The notes under the pieces were generated by a model. It did no database searches, was not told where the DNA came from, and saw only the letters and a program-made list of their open reading frames with translations. Position numbers and translations under genes: made by a program. Positions 1-9,135 of a stretch of 48,721 nucleotides of DNA are shown piece after piece; position 1 is the first letter of the stretch, and every line of letters begins with the position of its first letter. The stretch is from the NCBI GenBank assembly GCA_029557215.1, contig JAKPQQ010000164.1, forward strand, positions 1 through 48,721, read 5' to 3'. Source of the stretch: Fibrobacterota bacterium (GTDB lineage Bacteria > Fibrobacterota > Fibrobacteria > UBA5070).

Positions 1-636
1 GGTGGATGGGTGACTCTGATCGTGACGGGTGGTTTGGTGGCGATCTCGTGGTGGGTTAAGCGCCACTATCGGCAGACCAAACTGCTGCTTCGAAGGCTGG
101 ACAGCCTTGTTCGGGCGGCGGGAATCGGTCCGGAAGCCAACAAGGGGGCGGCGCCTGCGGAAGTCGCCTTCGACCCCAAGGCGAAGACCGCGGTCATGTT
201 GGTGAATGGTTTCAATGGACTGGGTTTGCACACGTTGCTCAACATCCAAAGGCTCTTCACCGGGGTGTACAAGAATTTCGTCTTTGTCCATATCGGAGTT
301 GTCGATGCCGGCAACTTCAAGGGCGAAGAGGAAATGGAAGCGTTGAAGGATCACGTTGAATCGGAAGTGCGCAAGTACGTGGAATTCATGAACCGATACG
401 GATCCTATGCCGAGGCGTTCACCGCGATCGGAACGGATGTCGTTCAGGAAACAGCGGAATTGGCCCCTGCGATCCTGAAAAAGTTTCCCCAGAGCATCTT
501 TTTCGGGGGGCAGTTCGTGTTCCCGGAGGATACGCTGGCCACGAGGTTCCTGCACAACAACATCGTGTTTTCCTTGCAAAGACGGTTCTACAACCAGGGC
601 ATTCCGTTTGTGATCCTGCCCGTTCGAGTCTATTGA
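1..636 (+). CDS. APC-type permease, C-terminal part (partial)
   Basis: The reading frame is open from the first base, so this is the 3' end of a longer gene that begins outside the window. The visible start is a hydrophobic segment (VTLIVTGGLVAISWW), probably the last membrane helix. A soluble domain of about 170 residues follows. It includes AVMLVNGFNGLGLHTLLNIQ and ends ILPVRVY. Soluble C-terminal domains of this type occur in large amino-acid/cation permeases of the APC superfamily, so import of an amino acid or similar solute across the inner membrane is the likely role. The substrate cannot be read from this fragment. The GTG at position 10 is in frame but is internal, because open frame continues upstream of it. 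Confidence 0.6.
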   Translation, partial: GGWVTLIVTGGLVAISWWVKRHYRQTKLLLRRLDSLVRAAGIGPEANKGAAPAEVAFDPKAKTAVMLVNGFNGLGLHTLLNIQRLFTGVYKNFVFVHIGVVDAGNFKGEEEMEALKDHVESEVRKYVEFMNRYGSYAEAFTAIGTDVVQETAELAPAILKKFPQSIFFGGQFVFPEDTLATRFLHNNIVFSLQRRFYNQGIPFVILPVRVY

Positions 637-732
637 ACAACGGGTGACCGCACGCCGCCGGCGTTCGGTTCCCCCGTGGTTTGGAAATGAAATCGAGCGG
701 GCCAGCGGGATCCGCGGTAATGTTGTAGATAG

Positions 733-1599
733 ATGGCTTTGTCGCTCACACGTCCTGGGGCTCCGCCTCCGCCAGTGGTCTTCTCCTTTTTGGACCATCG
801 CGAGTTTCTCCGCAGCTGGTACGAGTGGAAGAAGACCGCAAGCCGCGGGTTTTCCTACCGCTCGTTCGCGCGCAAGGCAGGCTTTTCGTCGATGTCCTTC
901 CTGCGGGACGTGATCGAAGGTCGCCGGAACATCTCGGAAGATTCGGTGGAAAAATTCGTGGCGGCCATCGGGTTGGTGGAAGACGCTTCGGACTACTTCC
1001 GCGAACTCGTTCGCTACAATCGGGAGCAGGAATCGGACAAACGCTCCCAGTTGTTCCGCAAGCTGTTGCTGCTCCAGGCGCGAAGGGAATTTTCTCCGGT
1101 GCGTCAAGCCCAGGCCAAGTATTACAGCGATTGGGTGAACATCATCGTTCGGGAGGCGGCAGGTTTGGATCGCTTCGGGGGAGATCCCGAGCGGATCGGA
1201 GCCGCGTTGCGGCCTGCAGTCCCGGTCGCGCAGGTCAAGGAGTCTCTCGGGCTCCTCGTCGAACTGGGAATGCTGGAAAAGACCAAGGACGGGCGCTTCA
1301 AGGCGACCACGCCTCGCTTGGTCCCAGGGGATGTCGACCCTGCCGTTGTCCGGGGGGCCAAACGCCAGATGCTGCTTCACGCCCTCGACCGGTTGGATTC
1401 CGAAGGCAACGAAGACACCCACATCAGTTCGGTGACGGTGACCGTGTCCTTGCATCGGTTGGCCAAGATCGCCGAACAGATCAGGCAGTTCCGGCTGGAT
1501 CTGTTGGCCGACACAGCAAGCGACGACGGTCCGCAGGAACAGGTAGCCCAAATCAACTTCCAATTGATACCATTCCTCCGTGCGATGGATGACGCGTAG
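733..1599 (+). CDS. TIGR02147 family protein (putative regulator)
   Basis: This 288-residue protein opens with the pattern typical of the TIGR02147 paralogous family: FLDHREFLRSWYEWKK, then SYRSFARKAGFSSMSFLRDV and GRRNISEDSVEKF. The first 80 residues look like a Cro/C1-type helix-turn-helix. The rest is an alpha-helical domain that ends in the phrase QINFQLIPF. The family is greatly expanded in Fibrobacter and its biochemical role is not established; a transcriptional regulator is the usual inference. The gene overlaps the start of a lipoprotein gene by 11 bp, which indicates coupled translation. Family assignment is firm; function is inferred. Confidence 0.85.
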   Translation: MALSLTRPGAPPPPVVFSFLDHREFLRSWYEWKKTASRGFSYRSFARKAGFSSMSFLRDVIEGRRNISEDSVEKFVAAIGLVEDASDYFRELVRYNREQESDKRSQLFRKLLLLQARREFSPVRQAQAKYYSDWVNIIVREAAGLDRFGGDPERIGAALRPAVPVAQVKESLGLLVELGMLEKTKDGRFKATTPRLVPGDVDPAVVRGAKRQMLLHALDRLDSEGNEDTHISSVTVTVSLHRLAKIAEQIRQFRLDLLADTASDDGPQEQVAQINFQLIPFLRAMDDA

Positions 1600-2449
1600 C
1601 CTAGCCCCGGGGGCGATTTTGCTGGCTTCACTCCTATGGGGGTGTGGCGATGTTTCGACACGCTTGGCTGGAGGAACGGGTAGCGATCTTCCACGTCCGA
1701 CAGCGCGGTTGTTGGATACGAACTTGGTTCCCGTGGAGGCCAAGGTCTGGCGCCTGTGGAGAGTGGTCGGCGATTCGGCTGTGCCCGTGGAGCAGATCCA
1801 GGATCCGTCGGGCTTCCGTGTTCCCAGCTCGGGTGGATGGATCGTCGAAGCTTGGCTCGATTCCGTGTCGGCTGGACGTTTCGATGTTTCCCATGCGGTT
1901 CTCATCCAAGGGGAACTCGACAGCTGCGAATCGAATTTGACCTACATCCAAGGCATGGGCGACAGTGTGGTCGGGGTGCTCAAATGCCTCGACATCATGC
2001 CGCTTACCCAAGGAGGGGCCGGATCACCCGTTGGCTGGGGGTATTTCGGACGTCGGGATACGATCCACCAGATCATCCGAATGCCCAACACTTCGGCGGC
2101 CGACGCATGGAAGTTCGCTGTCTGGAAGGTGGATACCCTCGCTGTGCGCGCTTCCTGGGTGGATACCGCTCAGCACAAGGCCGCGTTGCTGGTGCGCCAT
2201 CCCGTGGTTCGATACGCGCCGTATAGAGGTTTGATGGACATCACCACGGGCGAAGGGGTTTGGTTGTTCCAGGCCTGGAACGGCATCATCCCTCCGCTGG
2301 GCGAGATCGCAGCCTGGGAGGATTCCTTGAAGGATTCCATGTGGGTCGATTCCGCCGCGTTGGGAGCCTGCATCCAAAATCCCGGATTCTGCATCGGCCA
2401 GATCGGAGATGGGGAGCCGGCCGCCAGCTACGTCCACATCCGCCGATAA
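1589..2449 (+). CDS. Putative lipoprotein paired with TIGR02147 gene
   Basis: I do not recognise the family of this protein of about 286 residues. It has a short basic N-terminus (MTRSLAPG), a hydrophobic stretch and a lipobox-like LLWGC, so it is probably an acylated lipoprotein. The mature part is rich in Trp, Val and Asp and contains several DSV/DSVSAG-type turns, which fits a beta-rich envelope domain. Five Cys residues lie in the mature chain. Translation probably starts at ATG 1589. A GTG three codons upstream, at 1580, is also possible. Both starts lie inside the upstream TIGR02147 gene, so the two are probably co-translated, an arrangement common for this regulator family. Confidence 0.65.
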   Translation: MTRSLAPGAILLASLLWGCGDVSTRLAGGTGSDLPRPTARLLDTNLVPVEAKVWRLWRVVGDSAVPVEQIQDPSGFRVPSSGGWIVEAWLDSVSAGRFDVSHAVLIQGELDSCESNLTYIQGMGDSVVGVLKCLDIMPLTQGGAGSPVGWGYFGRRDTIHQIIRMPNTSAADAWKFAVWKVDTLAVRASWVDTAQHKAALLVRHPVVRYAPYRGLMDITTGEGVWLFQAWNGIIPPLGEIAAWEDSLKDSMWVDSAALGACIQNPGFCIGQIGDGEPAASYVHIRR

Positions 2450-2465
2450 TCCATCCTGCGGCAAG

Positions 2466-2488
2466 CTTCAGGGTGCCAGGCCCTGAGG
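2466..2488. terminator. Hairpin between convergent genes
   Basis: An 8-bp imperfect stem (CTTCAGGG with CCCTGAGG, one G-T pair) surrounds a 7-nt loop between the lipoprotein gene and the convergent MazG-like gene. There is no T-run on either strand, so termination is only a positional guess. Confidence 0.3.
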
Positions 2489-2509
2489 AGAATGAACAGA
2501 AACGGCGAA

Positions 2510-2890
2510 TCAGCCCGCGAGCTTCGGGTTGTTCCTGTGCCGATCCTTGTCACGGGCGGTCTTCTTCTCCAGACGTTTTTGGAATTCTTCGCTCAGGTCG
2601 ATTCCTGTCTGGTTCGCTAGGCAGACCAGTACCCAAAGTACGTCGGCCATCTCTTCGCCCAGGTCGCGGTGCTTGTCGGATTCCTTGAAGCTCTGCTCGC
2701 CGTAGGTGCGCGAGATCAGGCGCGCCAGTTCGCCGACTTCCTCGGTGAGCTGCGCGAGATTCGTCAGTTCGCTGAAGTAGCGCACTCCCACGGTGCGGAT
2801 CCATTCGTCGGTGACGGATTGGATTTGCCGCAGGGTGATGTCGTCGGGGCGTGGGGAGAGATCGAGGCTCTCGGGCTTGGTTGTCGGCAT
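2510..2890 (-). CDS. MazG-like nucleotide pyrophosphohydrolase
   Basis: This 126-residue single-domain protein carries the MazG/all-alpha NTP pyrophosphatase signature. [12 protein letters not shown] supplies the paired acidic EExxE residues, and [18 protein letters not shown] supplies the second metal-binding ExxD set. Such enzymes hydrolyse non-canonical or excess (d)NTPs to NMP and pyrophosphate in the cytoplasm. The length suits the short MazG-like/YpjD group rather than the two-domain MazG. The gene is divergent from ilvD and stands alone. Its substrate cannot be predicted. Confidence 0.85.
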   Translation of the reverse strand: MPTTKPESLDLSPRPDDITLRQIQSVTDEWIRTVGVRYFSELTNLAQLTEEVGELARLISRTYGEQSFKESDKHRDLGEEMADVLWVLVCLANQTGIDLSEEFQKRLEKKTARDKDRHRNNPKLAG

Positions 2891-2996
2891 GGACGGCGAA
2901 TGTAGCCATGTCGGGAGCGGATCGGCTTCATGCGCGCCGACGGGACCCGGAGATTTTTATCGTGTCTGGTCCGAGTCCACGAAGAGGAGCGATTCC

Positions 2997-4832
2997 ATGC
3001 CTGCCTACAGATCCGCAACCACCTTCCAGGGCCGCCAGATGGCCGGAGCACGTTCGCTCTGGCGTGCGACCGGCCTGACGGATTCCGACTTCAAGAAGCC
3101 CCTGATCGCGATCGTGAACTCCTACACGCAATTCGTTCCCGGCCACGTGCACCTCAAGGAACTGGGCGAGCTGGTGGCCGAGGAGGTCAAGAAGGCCGGT
3201 GGCGTGGCGCGCGAGTTCCACACCATCGCGGTCGACGACGGCATCGCCATGGGCCACGACGGCATGCTCTACAGCCTTCCCAGCCGCGAACTGATCGCCG
3301 ATTCGGTGGAGACCATGTGTCGCGCCCACACCGTCGACGCCATGGTGTGCATCTCCAACTGCGACAAGATCACGCCCGGAATGCTCATGGCGTCCTTGCG
3401 CCTGAACATCCCCACCGTGTTCGTTTCCGGCGGCCCCATGGAGGCCGGTCGCGTGGCGGGCGACGAGCACGGATTGGATCTCATCGACGCCATGATCCAG
3501 GCCGGCGACGACACGATCTCCGACGAACGCGTGGACGAGGTGGAGCGCTCGGCCTGCCCCACCTGCGGATCCTGCTCGGGAATGTTCACCGCGAACTCCA
3601 TGAACTGCCTCACCGAAGCGCTGGGGCTTTCGCTGCCCGGCAACGGCACCATCGTGGCCACGCACAAGGAGCGCGAAGGGCTGTTCCGTCGCGCCGGAAC
3701 GCTGATCGTCGAACTCGCCAAGCGCTGGTACGAGCAGGACGACGCCACGGTGCTTCCTCGCACCATCGGAAGCTTCAAGGCGTTCGAGAACGCCATGAGC
3801 CTGGACATCGCCATGGGCGGGAGCACCAACACCATCCTGCACCTGCTGGCGGCCGCGCAGGAGGCCGGCAACGGCTTCGCCATGGCCGACATCGACCGCC
3901 TTTCTCGTCGCGTTCCCCACCTGTGCAAGGTGGCTCCGTCCTCGCCCAAGTACCACATCGAGGACGTCCACCGGGCCGGCGGCATCCCCGCGATCCTGGG
4001 CGAACTGGACCGCGCCGGATTGCTGCACCGCGACCTGCCGATGGTCCACGCCAAGACCACCTCCGAGTACCTGGAGCAGTGGGACGTGCGACGGAATCCG
4101 TCATCCACTTCGCTCTGGAAGGCGGCTCCCGGAGGAGTCCCCACCACGGTGCCGTTCAGCCAGGAAAATCGGTTTTCCGCCCTGGATCTGGATCGCGAGC
4201 TGGGCTGCATCCGCGACGCCGACCACCCCTACAGCCCCGACGGCGGGCTCGCCGTTCTCTACGGCAACCTGGCGCAGGACGGCTGCGTGGTCAAGACCGC
4301 GGGCGTGGACGCGGGCATCCTCCGGTTCTCCGGCCCGGCGCGCGTGTTCGAAAGCCAGGAAGAGGCGGTGTCCGCGATCCTGGGCGACAAGATTCGTCCC
4401 GGCGACGTCGTGATCGTGCGCCACGAAGGTCCCATGGGCGGCCCCGGCATGCAGGAGATGCTCTATCCCACCACGTTCCTGAAGTCCAAGGGGCTGGGCA
4501 AGGTCTGCGCGCTGGTGACCGACGGGCGTTTTTCCGGCGGCACGGCGGGGTTGTCCATCGGGCACGTCTCGCCCGAGGCGGCCGAAGGCGGGAACATCGC
4601 TCTGGTGCAGGAGGGCGACACCATCGAGATCGACATCCCCGGGCGGAGCATCCGGATCGCCGTGTCGGATTCCGTCCTGGCCGAACGCCGCAAGGCCCAG
4701 GAATCGCGCGGAGCCAAGGCGTTCCGGCCCGTGGCGCGGGAACGAGTCGTTTCCACCTGGCTTCGCACCTACGCGACGCTCGCAAAGTCGGCGGCGTTCG
4801 GAGGCGTGCGCGACACCGATCGTTTGCGCTGA
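2997..4832 (+). CDS. ilvD: Dihydroxy-acid dehydratase
   Basis: IlvD dehydrates 2,3-dihydroxy acids to 2-keto acids in valine, leucine and isoleucine synthesis. The 611-residue length matches the family. Conserved iron-sulfur and active-site segments are clear: [54 protein letters not shown] and [20 protein letters not shown]. The start at ATG 2997 ([13 protein letters not shown]) is supported by a GAGGAG ribosome-binding site about 7 nt upstream. Upstream in-frame codons lack family similarity. No other ilv or leu gene lies nearby, so it appears monocistronic or the first gene before the deacetylase. Confidence 0.97.
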   Translation: MPAYRSATTFQGRQMAGARSLWRATGLTDSDFKKPLIAIVNSYTQFVPGHVHLKELGELVAEEVKKAGGVAREFHTIAVDDGIAMGHDGMLYSLPSRELIADSVETMCRAHTVDAMVCISNCDKITPGMLMASLRLNIPTVFVSGGPMEAGRVAGDEHGLDLIDAMIQAGDDTISDERVDEVERSACPTCGSCSGMFTANSMNCLTEALGLSLPGNGTIVATHKEREGLFRRAGTLIVELAKRWYEQDDATVLPRTIGSFKAFENAMSLDIAMGGSTNTILHLLAAAQEAGNGFAMADIDRLSRRVPHLCKVAPSSPKYHIEDVHRAGGIPAILGELDRAGLLHRDLPMVHAKTTSEYLEQWDVRRNPSSTSLWKAAPGGVPTTVPFSQENRFSALDLDRELGCIRDADHPYSPDGGLAVLYGNLAQDGCVVKTAGVDAGILRFSGPARVFESQEEAVSAILGDKIRPGDVVIVRHEGPMGGPGMQEMLYPTTFLKSKGLGKVCALVTDGRFSGGTAGLSIGHVSPEAAEGGNIALVQEGDTIEIDIPGRSIRIAVSDSVLAERRKAQESRGAKAFRPVARERVVSTWLRTYATLAKSAAFGGVRDTDRLR

Positions 4833-4842
4833 CGTTTCGATG

Positions 4843-4862
4843 CCGGACGGGAAACCGTCCGG
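4843..4862 (+). terminator. Hairpin downstream of ilvD
   Basis: A perfect 8-bp stem, CCGGACGG and CCGTCCGG, encloses a GAAA tetraloop (GNRA class) 10 nt after the ilvD stop. No T-run follows, so it may be a weak terminator, an mRNA-stabilising hairpin or a processing site. Confidence 0.4.
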
Positions 4863-4919
4863 TCCGCGTTCGCGACAAAGTCGGCGATTCTGCGACCAGG
4901 CCAGCCAGAGGAGATCTCC

Positions 4920-5618
4920 ATGCCGCACAAGAGCGCGATCCTGACCATCGACGATTCGCCTTCCATCCACATGGGGGAGCGGATCGCGTTCCTGGAATCC
5001 AAAGGGATCCCCGCAGTGTGGTTTTGTCGCGGCGACTATCTGGAAGAACGGCCCGACTTCGCCATCCAGGCCATCCGGGCGGGTCACGTCCTGGGGAACC
5101 ATTCCTACGACCACTCGTATTTCTCCAAACTGTCGCTGGAGCAGGCGTTCGATCAGATCGATCGCACCGATCGGATCCTGGAAAGCCTCCATGAAAAGGC
5201 GGGTGTGCTGCGGAAGATCAAGTGCTTCCGGTTCCCCTACGAGGCGCGGATCGGAACACCGGAGCATCATGCCGCACTCCAGGCCGGGCTCAAAGCCCGC
5301 GGATTCGTTCCGCTGCGCCTGGATGGTGTGGTGAGCAAGGCGTTCCTGGAGCACGCCGGCAGTGGCGACGCGAGCTGGTTCTGGACCTACGACACGGAGG
5401 ATTGGAAGCTGGTCGCGCAGGATTCCCCCGAAGCGAAGGAGCGCATGGATTCGGTGCTCTGGCGCATGGACCGCGACGAGCCGGACGCCGACTGCGGATT
5501 GAACCGTCCGGGGACGGAAATCGTCGTCATGCACGACCACGGGCACACCGGATCGCAATGGCAGTCTGTGGTCGATGGATTGATGGCCAAGGGGCTTCAT
5601 TTCGCGCTCCCGGCCTGA
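4920..5618 (+). CDS. Polysaccharide deacetylase family protein
   Basis: This 232-residue protein has the NodB-homology motifs in order: LTIDDSPS (motif 1, catalytic Asp pair), GNHSYDHSYF (metal-binding His residues), RFPYE (motif 3), DTEDWKL (motif 4) and VVMHDHG (motif 5). Enzymes of this fold remove N- or O-acetyl groups from polysaccharides such as peptidoglycan, chitin or exopolysaccharide. There is no signal peptide, so the protein is either cytosolic or exported by an unseen route. The ATG follows an AGAGGAG site. A distant relative acting on another amide substrate cannot be excluded. Confidence 0.85.
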   Translation: MPHKSAILTIDDSPSIHMGERIAFLESKGIPAVWFCRGDYLEERPDFAIQAIRAGHVLGNHSYDHSYFSKLSLEQAFDQIDRTDRILESLHEKAGVLRKIKCFRFPYEARIGTPEHHAALQAGLKARGFVPLRLDGVVSKAFLEHAGSGDASWFWTYDTEDWKLVAQDSPEAKERMDSVLWRMDRDEPDADCGLNRPGTEIVVMHDHGHTGSQWQSVVDGLMAKGLHFALPA

Positions 5619-5683
5619 ACGCCGGAACGGACGCCTCGCGCCACCCCGGCGTGCGCGAGATTCCCCGATTCGTCGGATTCCGT

Positions 5684-6427
5684 CTACGGTGCCCGGTCGA
5701 CCTCGGCGAGCCGCAGGGCGAGGGAGCGCACCGCGCCACGGATCCGGGCGGCGAGGCCGACGAGTTCGATCTCCGGCAGCACGGGTTGCAGCTCCGCGCG
5801 CAGATCGTCGTCGGCGAGTTCTCCGACGGTCTCCACCAGGGATTGGCGCAACCGCTCCATGTCCCACTCCTTGGGACGCCCCTTGCGCGGGCGCGCCGAT
5901 GCCAATCGACGCCGCAGGATTTCGGGATCGGGCATCACGCCCTGGACGCCGTGCCAGTAGAAGACGTCGTAGAGATCGCGCATCAGTCCGCGCTCCATCC
6001 AGGCTCCCAGTTTGTGGGCCAGGGCATCTTCGAAGCGCATCACGCGAACCACCCGGGGAAGTTCCCGATGCTGGGTCGCCAGCGAACTGGTCGACATGGG
6101 CTGCGACGGGCATTCCTCGGCCACGGAGGCCTCCACCTGCGCGACCACCTTGCCTTGGCGGAGGCGAGCCCGGATGGCCGTGGAATGCGTGGTGATCTCC
6201 ATGCTGTCGCACGGAAACGCTTCCAGGACCTGCTGCAGCCTCGGGGCGGCGTCGCGCTTGGAGCCGTAGGGCACCAGCACAAGGTCCAGGTCGTTGGTGC
6301 GTCGAGGGCAATCCAGCAGCCGCAGGACCAAGCCGCCTTTCACAACCCCCTGCACGGGCAATTCCTGTCCGACATGGTGCAGGAGACGCACCAGCAAGGC
6401 TTCGAGTTCGTCCTGGTCAGGCGTCAT
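5684..6427 (-). CDS. AbiEii-type nucleotidyltransferase toxin
   Basis: This 247-residue protein resembles the AbiEii/AbiGii (DUF1814) toxins of type IV toxin-antitoxin systems. It has the nucleotidyltransferase core VVKGGLVLRLL followed by RTNDLDLVL, with the Asp pair expected to bind metal. The later segment ALAHKLGAWMERGLMRDLYD is typical of the family. Relatives transfer nucleotides to tRNA or other targets and stop growth. The start codon overlaps the end of the upstream antitoxin gene by 11 bp, the usual order for AbiE operons. A DNA-defence role is known for some family members; the target here is unknown. Confidence 0.85.
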   Translation of the reverse strand: MTPDQDELEALLVRLLHHVGQELPVQGVVKGGLVLRLLDCPRRTNDLDLVLVPYGSKRDAAPRLQQVLEAFPCDSMEITTHSTAIRARLRQGKVVAQVEASVAEECPSQPMSTSSLATQHRELPRVVRVMRFEDALAHKLGAWMERGLMRDLYDVFYWHGVQGVMPDPEILRRRLASARPRKGRPKEWDMERLRQSLVETVGELADDDLRAELQPVLPEIELVGLAARIRGAVRSLALRLAEVDRAP

Positions 6428-7022
6428 CGATCACCCCCCGCGCGAAGGCGCGAAAGCGCATGTTCGGGTAGCGGGGCAGGAGTTCGTCCAGGCGTTCCCG
6501 CGAAAGCGCCGCGACGTCGATATCCTGCGGAACGGAAAACGGGAAGACGCGTCCATGCAGGTGGTGGTAGAGGGTATCGAGGAACGCTTTCTCGGGGCAA
6601 GCGACGCGGATGGCTCCTTGCCACTCCCAGCCCAGGTCCACCAGCGCCGGATCCTGGCTCCAGGCATGGACCGCGACGCTTCCGGATGCGATTTCGCGCG
6701 AGCGCCCCGCCCTGACGCACCAGACTTGTTCACCGGGAGCGGTTCCCACCAGGGCCTGCCGCGACAGCACCGATACGGAAGAAATCACCGCGTCGGGGTA
6801 CATCCGAAGCGCCAGCGCCCAAGGGTCGAACCGTTTTCCCACGTAGACCCCGCGGCACAGGCGTCGCAGAGTCCCCACGCCCATCCAAGCCTGAATTCGA
6901 TCGTGGAGGATCGTGGCGTTGCGGTTTCCCCAGAAGGCTTCGAGATCGGAATGGAGGAGCACCCCCGACTGCCGTTCGAGCAGATCCTGGAGATCGGCAT
7001 GGACTTGGAGCACTTCAATCAT
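6417..7022 (-). CDS. AbiEi-type antitoxin with winged-helix domain
   Basis: This 201-residue protein precedes and overlaps the AbiEii-like toxin gene. Its N-terminal 60 residues form the winged-helix-like segment ending LRRLCRGVYVGKRF, the hallmark of AbiEi antitoxins. The C-terminal part (AVISSVSVLSRQALVG, then PEKAFLDTLYHHLHG) matches the AbiEi C-domain style. AbiEi proteins repress their own operon by binding inverted repeats, and they neutralise the toxin without stable complex formation (type IV). The upstream AT-rich inverted repeat fits that role. Type IV classification is by family, not proven here. Confidence 0.82.
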   Translation of the reverse strand: MIEVLQVHADLQDLLERQSGVLLHSDLEAFWGNRNATILHDRIQAWMGVGTLRRLCRGVYVGKRFDPWALALRMYPDAVISSVSVLSRQALVGTAPGEQVWCVRAGRSREIASGSVAVHAWSQDPALVDLGWEWQGAIRVACPEKAFLDTLYHHLHGRVFPFSVPQDIDVAALSRERLDELLPRYPNMRFRAFARGVIDDA

Positions 7023-7029
7023 ATGCGCA

Positions 7030-7056
7030 AATAATACAAAATTTCATTATTATCTG
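7030..7056 (-). promoter_or_regulatory. AT-rich operator/promoter of the AbiE pair
   Basis: Immediately upstream of the antitoxin start lies a strongly AT-rich stretch. It contains an inverted repeat: AATAAT at 7030-7035 and ATTATT at 7046-7051. On the minus strand TATTAT can serve as a -10, with TGACAG 17 bp upstream as a -35. This would give a leaderless or very short-leader mRNA. Autorepression by AbiEi at such repeats is known for the family; the exact sites are inferred. Confidence 0.45.
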
Positions 7057-7119
7057 TCATTTTGAATGTAATCGCTCGCAAGACATTGCCATCAAAGGGA
7101 GTTGTCGAGCGTGGACACG

Positions 7120-7150
7120 AAAAACGCCCGGCCAGTGCTGGCCGGGCGTT
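7120..7150 (-). terminator. Intrinsic terminator of aspS
   Basis: On the minus strand, a 13-bp GC-rich stem (AACGCCCGGCCAG with its complement) is followed by a run of five T. It lies 28 bp past the aspS stop, a textbook rho-independent terminator. Confidence 0.9.
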
Positions 7151-7177
7151 CGATCGACGGAGTTCGCCAGGGCTGGA

Positions 7178-8974
7178 TCAGGCGGCGGGCTGGGCCGGTG
7201 CCGCCACCGGGACGGCGGTGCGGATGAACAATTCCTGCAGCTGGGCCGGAGCGACGGGCGACGGGGCGTCGCTCATCAGGTCGGCCGCGCTGGCGGTCTT
7301 CGGGAAGGCGATGATGTCGCGGATGGTGTCGATCTCCAGCAGGAGCATGACCATGCGGTCCAGACCAAAGGCCAGGCCACCGTGCGGGGGAGCGCCGAAC
7401 TTGAGCGCGTCCAGCAGGAAGCCGAACTTGGCCTTGGCTTCTTCGTCGCCGATGCCGAGCGCCTTGAAGACGCGAGCCTGCATCTCGGGCGAGTGGATGC
7501 GGATGGAGCCACCACCCATTTCCACGCCGTTGAGCACCAGGTCGTAGCTCTGGCTGCGCACGTTCGCCGGATCCGACTCCATCTTGTCGAGTTCGTCGTC
7601 GTACGGAGCGGTGAAGGGATGGTGCACGCTGTAGTAGCGCTGGGTCTCTTCGTCCCATTCGAACATGGGTGCCGAATGCAGCCACAGGAATTCCCACTGG
7701 CCCTTCTTCGCGAGCTTCAGGATTTCCGTGCCCAGCTTGATGCGCAGTGCGCCCAGCACGTTCTCCACGTTCTTCTTCTTGTCGGCTCCGAAGAACAGCA
7801 AATCGCCGTCTTCCACGCCCACCTGCTTCGCCAGTTCGGCGCGCACTTCGGGCGTGATGTTCTTGGCCGCCGGGCCGTTCCACTCGCCGTTCTGGATCTT
7901 GATCCACGCCAGACCCTTGGCGCCCAGCTTCCTGACATAATCCGTCAGCTTGTCGAGGTCGTTGCGGGTGATCTTTTCCGCCGCGCCCTTGGCGTTGATC
8001 AAACGAACCACGCCGCCGGTGGTGGCCGCGCCTTGGAACACCACGAAGCCGCAGGTCTTGGCCCACTCGGTCACGTCCTGGATCTCCAGGCCGTAGCGGA
8101 GGTCGGGCTTGTCCGACCCGTACTTTTCCATGGCGGTGGCGAAGTCCATGTGCGGAATCCGCGCGGGGATTTCCACTCCCAGCACTTCCTTCCACACGCG
8201 GCGCACGCAACCTTCGGCGACGGCCATGATGTCGGGCATGGTGATGAACGACATCTCGACGTCGATCTGCGTGAATTCCGGCTGGCGGTCGGCGCGCAGG
8301 TCTTCGTCGCGGAAGCACTTGGCGATCTGCATGTAGCGGTCGTAGCCGGCCACCATCAGAAGCTGCTTGAAGATCTGGGGCGACTGCGGCAGCGCGTAGA
8401 ACGATCCCGGATGCACCCGGCTGGGCACCAGGTAGTCGCGGGCGCCTTCGGGGGTGGACTTGGTGAGGATGGGCGTCTCGATGTCCAGGAACCCGTTCTC
8501 GTCGAAGTAGTCGCGAACGACCTTGGTTACGCGGTGGCGAGTCACGATCTGCTTCTGCACGCTGGGGCGGCGCAGGTCCAGGTAGCGGTACTGCAGACGC
8601 AGTTCTTCGTTCACCTTGGCGTGTTCGGAGATCTCGAAGGGAGGCGTGTCCGCCTTGTTCAGCACCTTCACCGACTTGGCGAAGATCTCGATCTCGCCGG
8701 TGGCGAGCTTGGAATTGATCATGCCGCCGCGCGACTTGACTTCACCGGTGACTTCCACGACCCACTCGTGACGGAGTTTGTCGGCCAGCTCGTGGGTTTC
8801 CTTGCCGCAGATGTCGGGATCGAACGTGATCTGCGTGACGCCGAACCGGTCGCGCAGGTCGATGAAGATGAGGTGTTCGCCGTGGTCGCGGTAGTTTTGG
8901 ACCCAGCCGCTCAACGTGACCGTGGATCCGACATGGGAAGCGCGCAGCTCCCCGCAGGTGTGTGTGCGGTTCAT
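7178..8974 (-). CDS. aspS: Aspartate--tRNA ligase
   Basis: AspRS charges tRNA-Asp with aspartate. At 598 residues it is the bacterial type, with an N-terminal OB-fold (GELRASHVGSTVTLSGWVQ) and a class II catalytic domain. It also has the bacterial insertion domain in the middle. Class II motif 2 is seen in KCFRDEDLRADRQPEFTQID and motif 3 in GGLAFGLDRMVMLL. The start at MNRTHTCGEL (8974) is chosen because the conserved N-terminus begins there; an in-frame start 20 codons upstream adds non-conserved residues. It cannot be decided by eye whether it also charges tRNA-Asn. The C-terminus ends in an Ala/Pro-rich tail. Confidence 0.97.
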   Translation of the reverse strand: MNRTHTCGELRASHVGSTVTLSGWVQNYRDHGEHLIFIDLRDRFGVTQITFDPDICGKETHELADKLRHEWVVEVTGEVKSRGGMINSKLATGEIEIFAKSVKVLNKADTPPFEISEHAKVNEELRLQYRYLDLRRPSVQKQIVTRHRVTKVVRDYFDENGFLDIETPILTKSTPEGARDYLVPSRVHPGSFYALPQSPQIFKQLLMVAGYDRYMQIAKCFRDEDLRADRQPEFTQIDVEMSFITMPDIMAVAEGCVRRVWKEVLGVEIPARIPHMDFATAMEKYGSDKPDLRYGLEIQDVTEWAKTCGFVVFQGAATTGGVVRLINAKGAAEKITRNDLDKLTDYVRKLGAKGLAWIKIQNGEWNGPAAKNITPEVRAELAKQVGVEDGDLLFFGADKKKNVENVLGALRIKLGTEILKLAKKGQWEFLWLHSAPMFEWDEETQRYYSVHHPFTAPYDDELDKMESDPANVRSQSYDLVLNGVEMGGGSIRIHSPEMQARVFKALGIGDEEAKAKFGFLLDALKFGAPPHGGLAFGLDRMVMLLLEIDTIRDIIAFPKTASAADLMSDAPSPVAPAQLQELFIRTAVPVAAPAQPAA

Positions 8975-9135
8975 AGAACGGGAAATGTAGGTCCATCCGG
9001 GAGCGGGTGCGAGAGGATCAGGCGATTCCCTCAATGGGTCGATATCGGGTGGAACGGCTTGCCTGGTTGGGGCTATGTGGGTTAGATTCGCGCATGTCCA
9101 ACCTTTCTCGCAACCTTCGACGAGGGAAATCTTCC

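Noticed and set aside
2793..2996. N-terminal extension of IlvD
   Set aside because: These 68 codons lack family similarity, overlap the divergent mazG-like gene, and the ATG at 2997 has a good ribosome-binding site.
2930..5194. Long alternate-frame open frame covering ilvD
   Set aside because: Arg/His/Pro-rich text typical of an out-of-frame reading of a GC-rich gene; ilvD in the correct frame has all motifs.
4101..6311. Very long open frame on the minus strand across ilvD and the deacetylase
   Set aside because: It is an antisense shadow of high-GC coding genes; its residues are Arg/Gly/Ala-rich low-complexity text and do not resemble a protein family.
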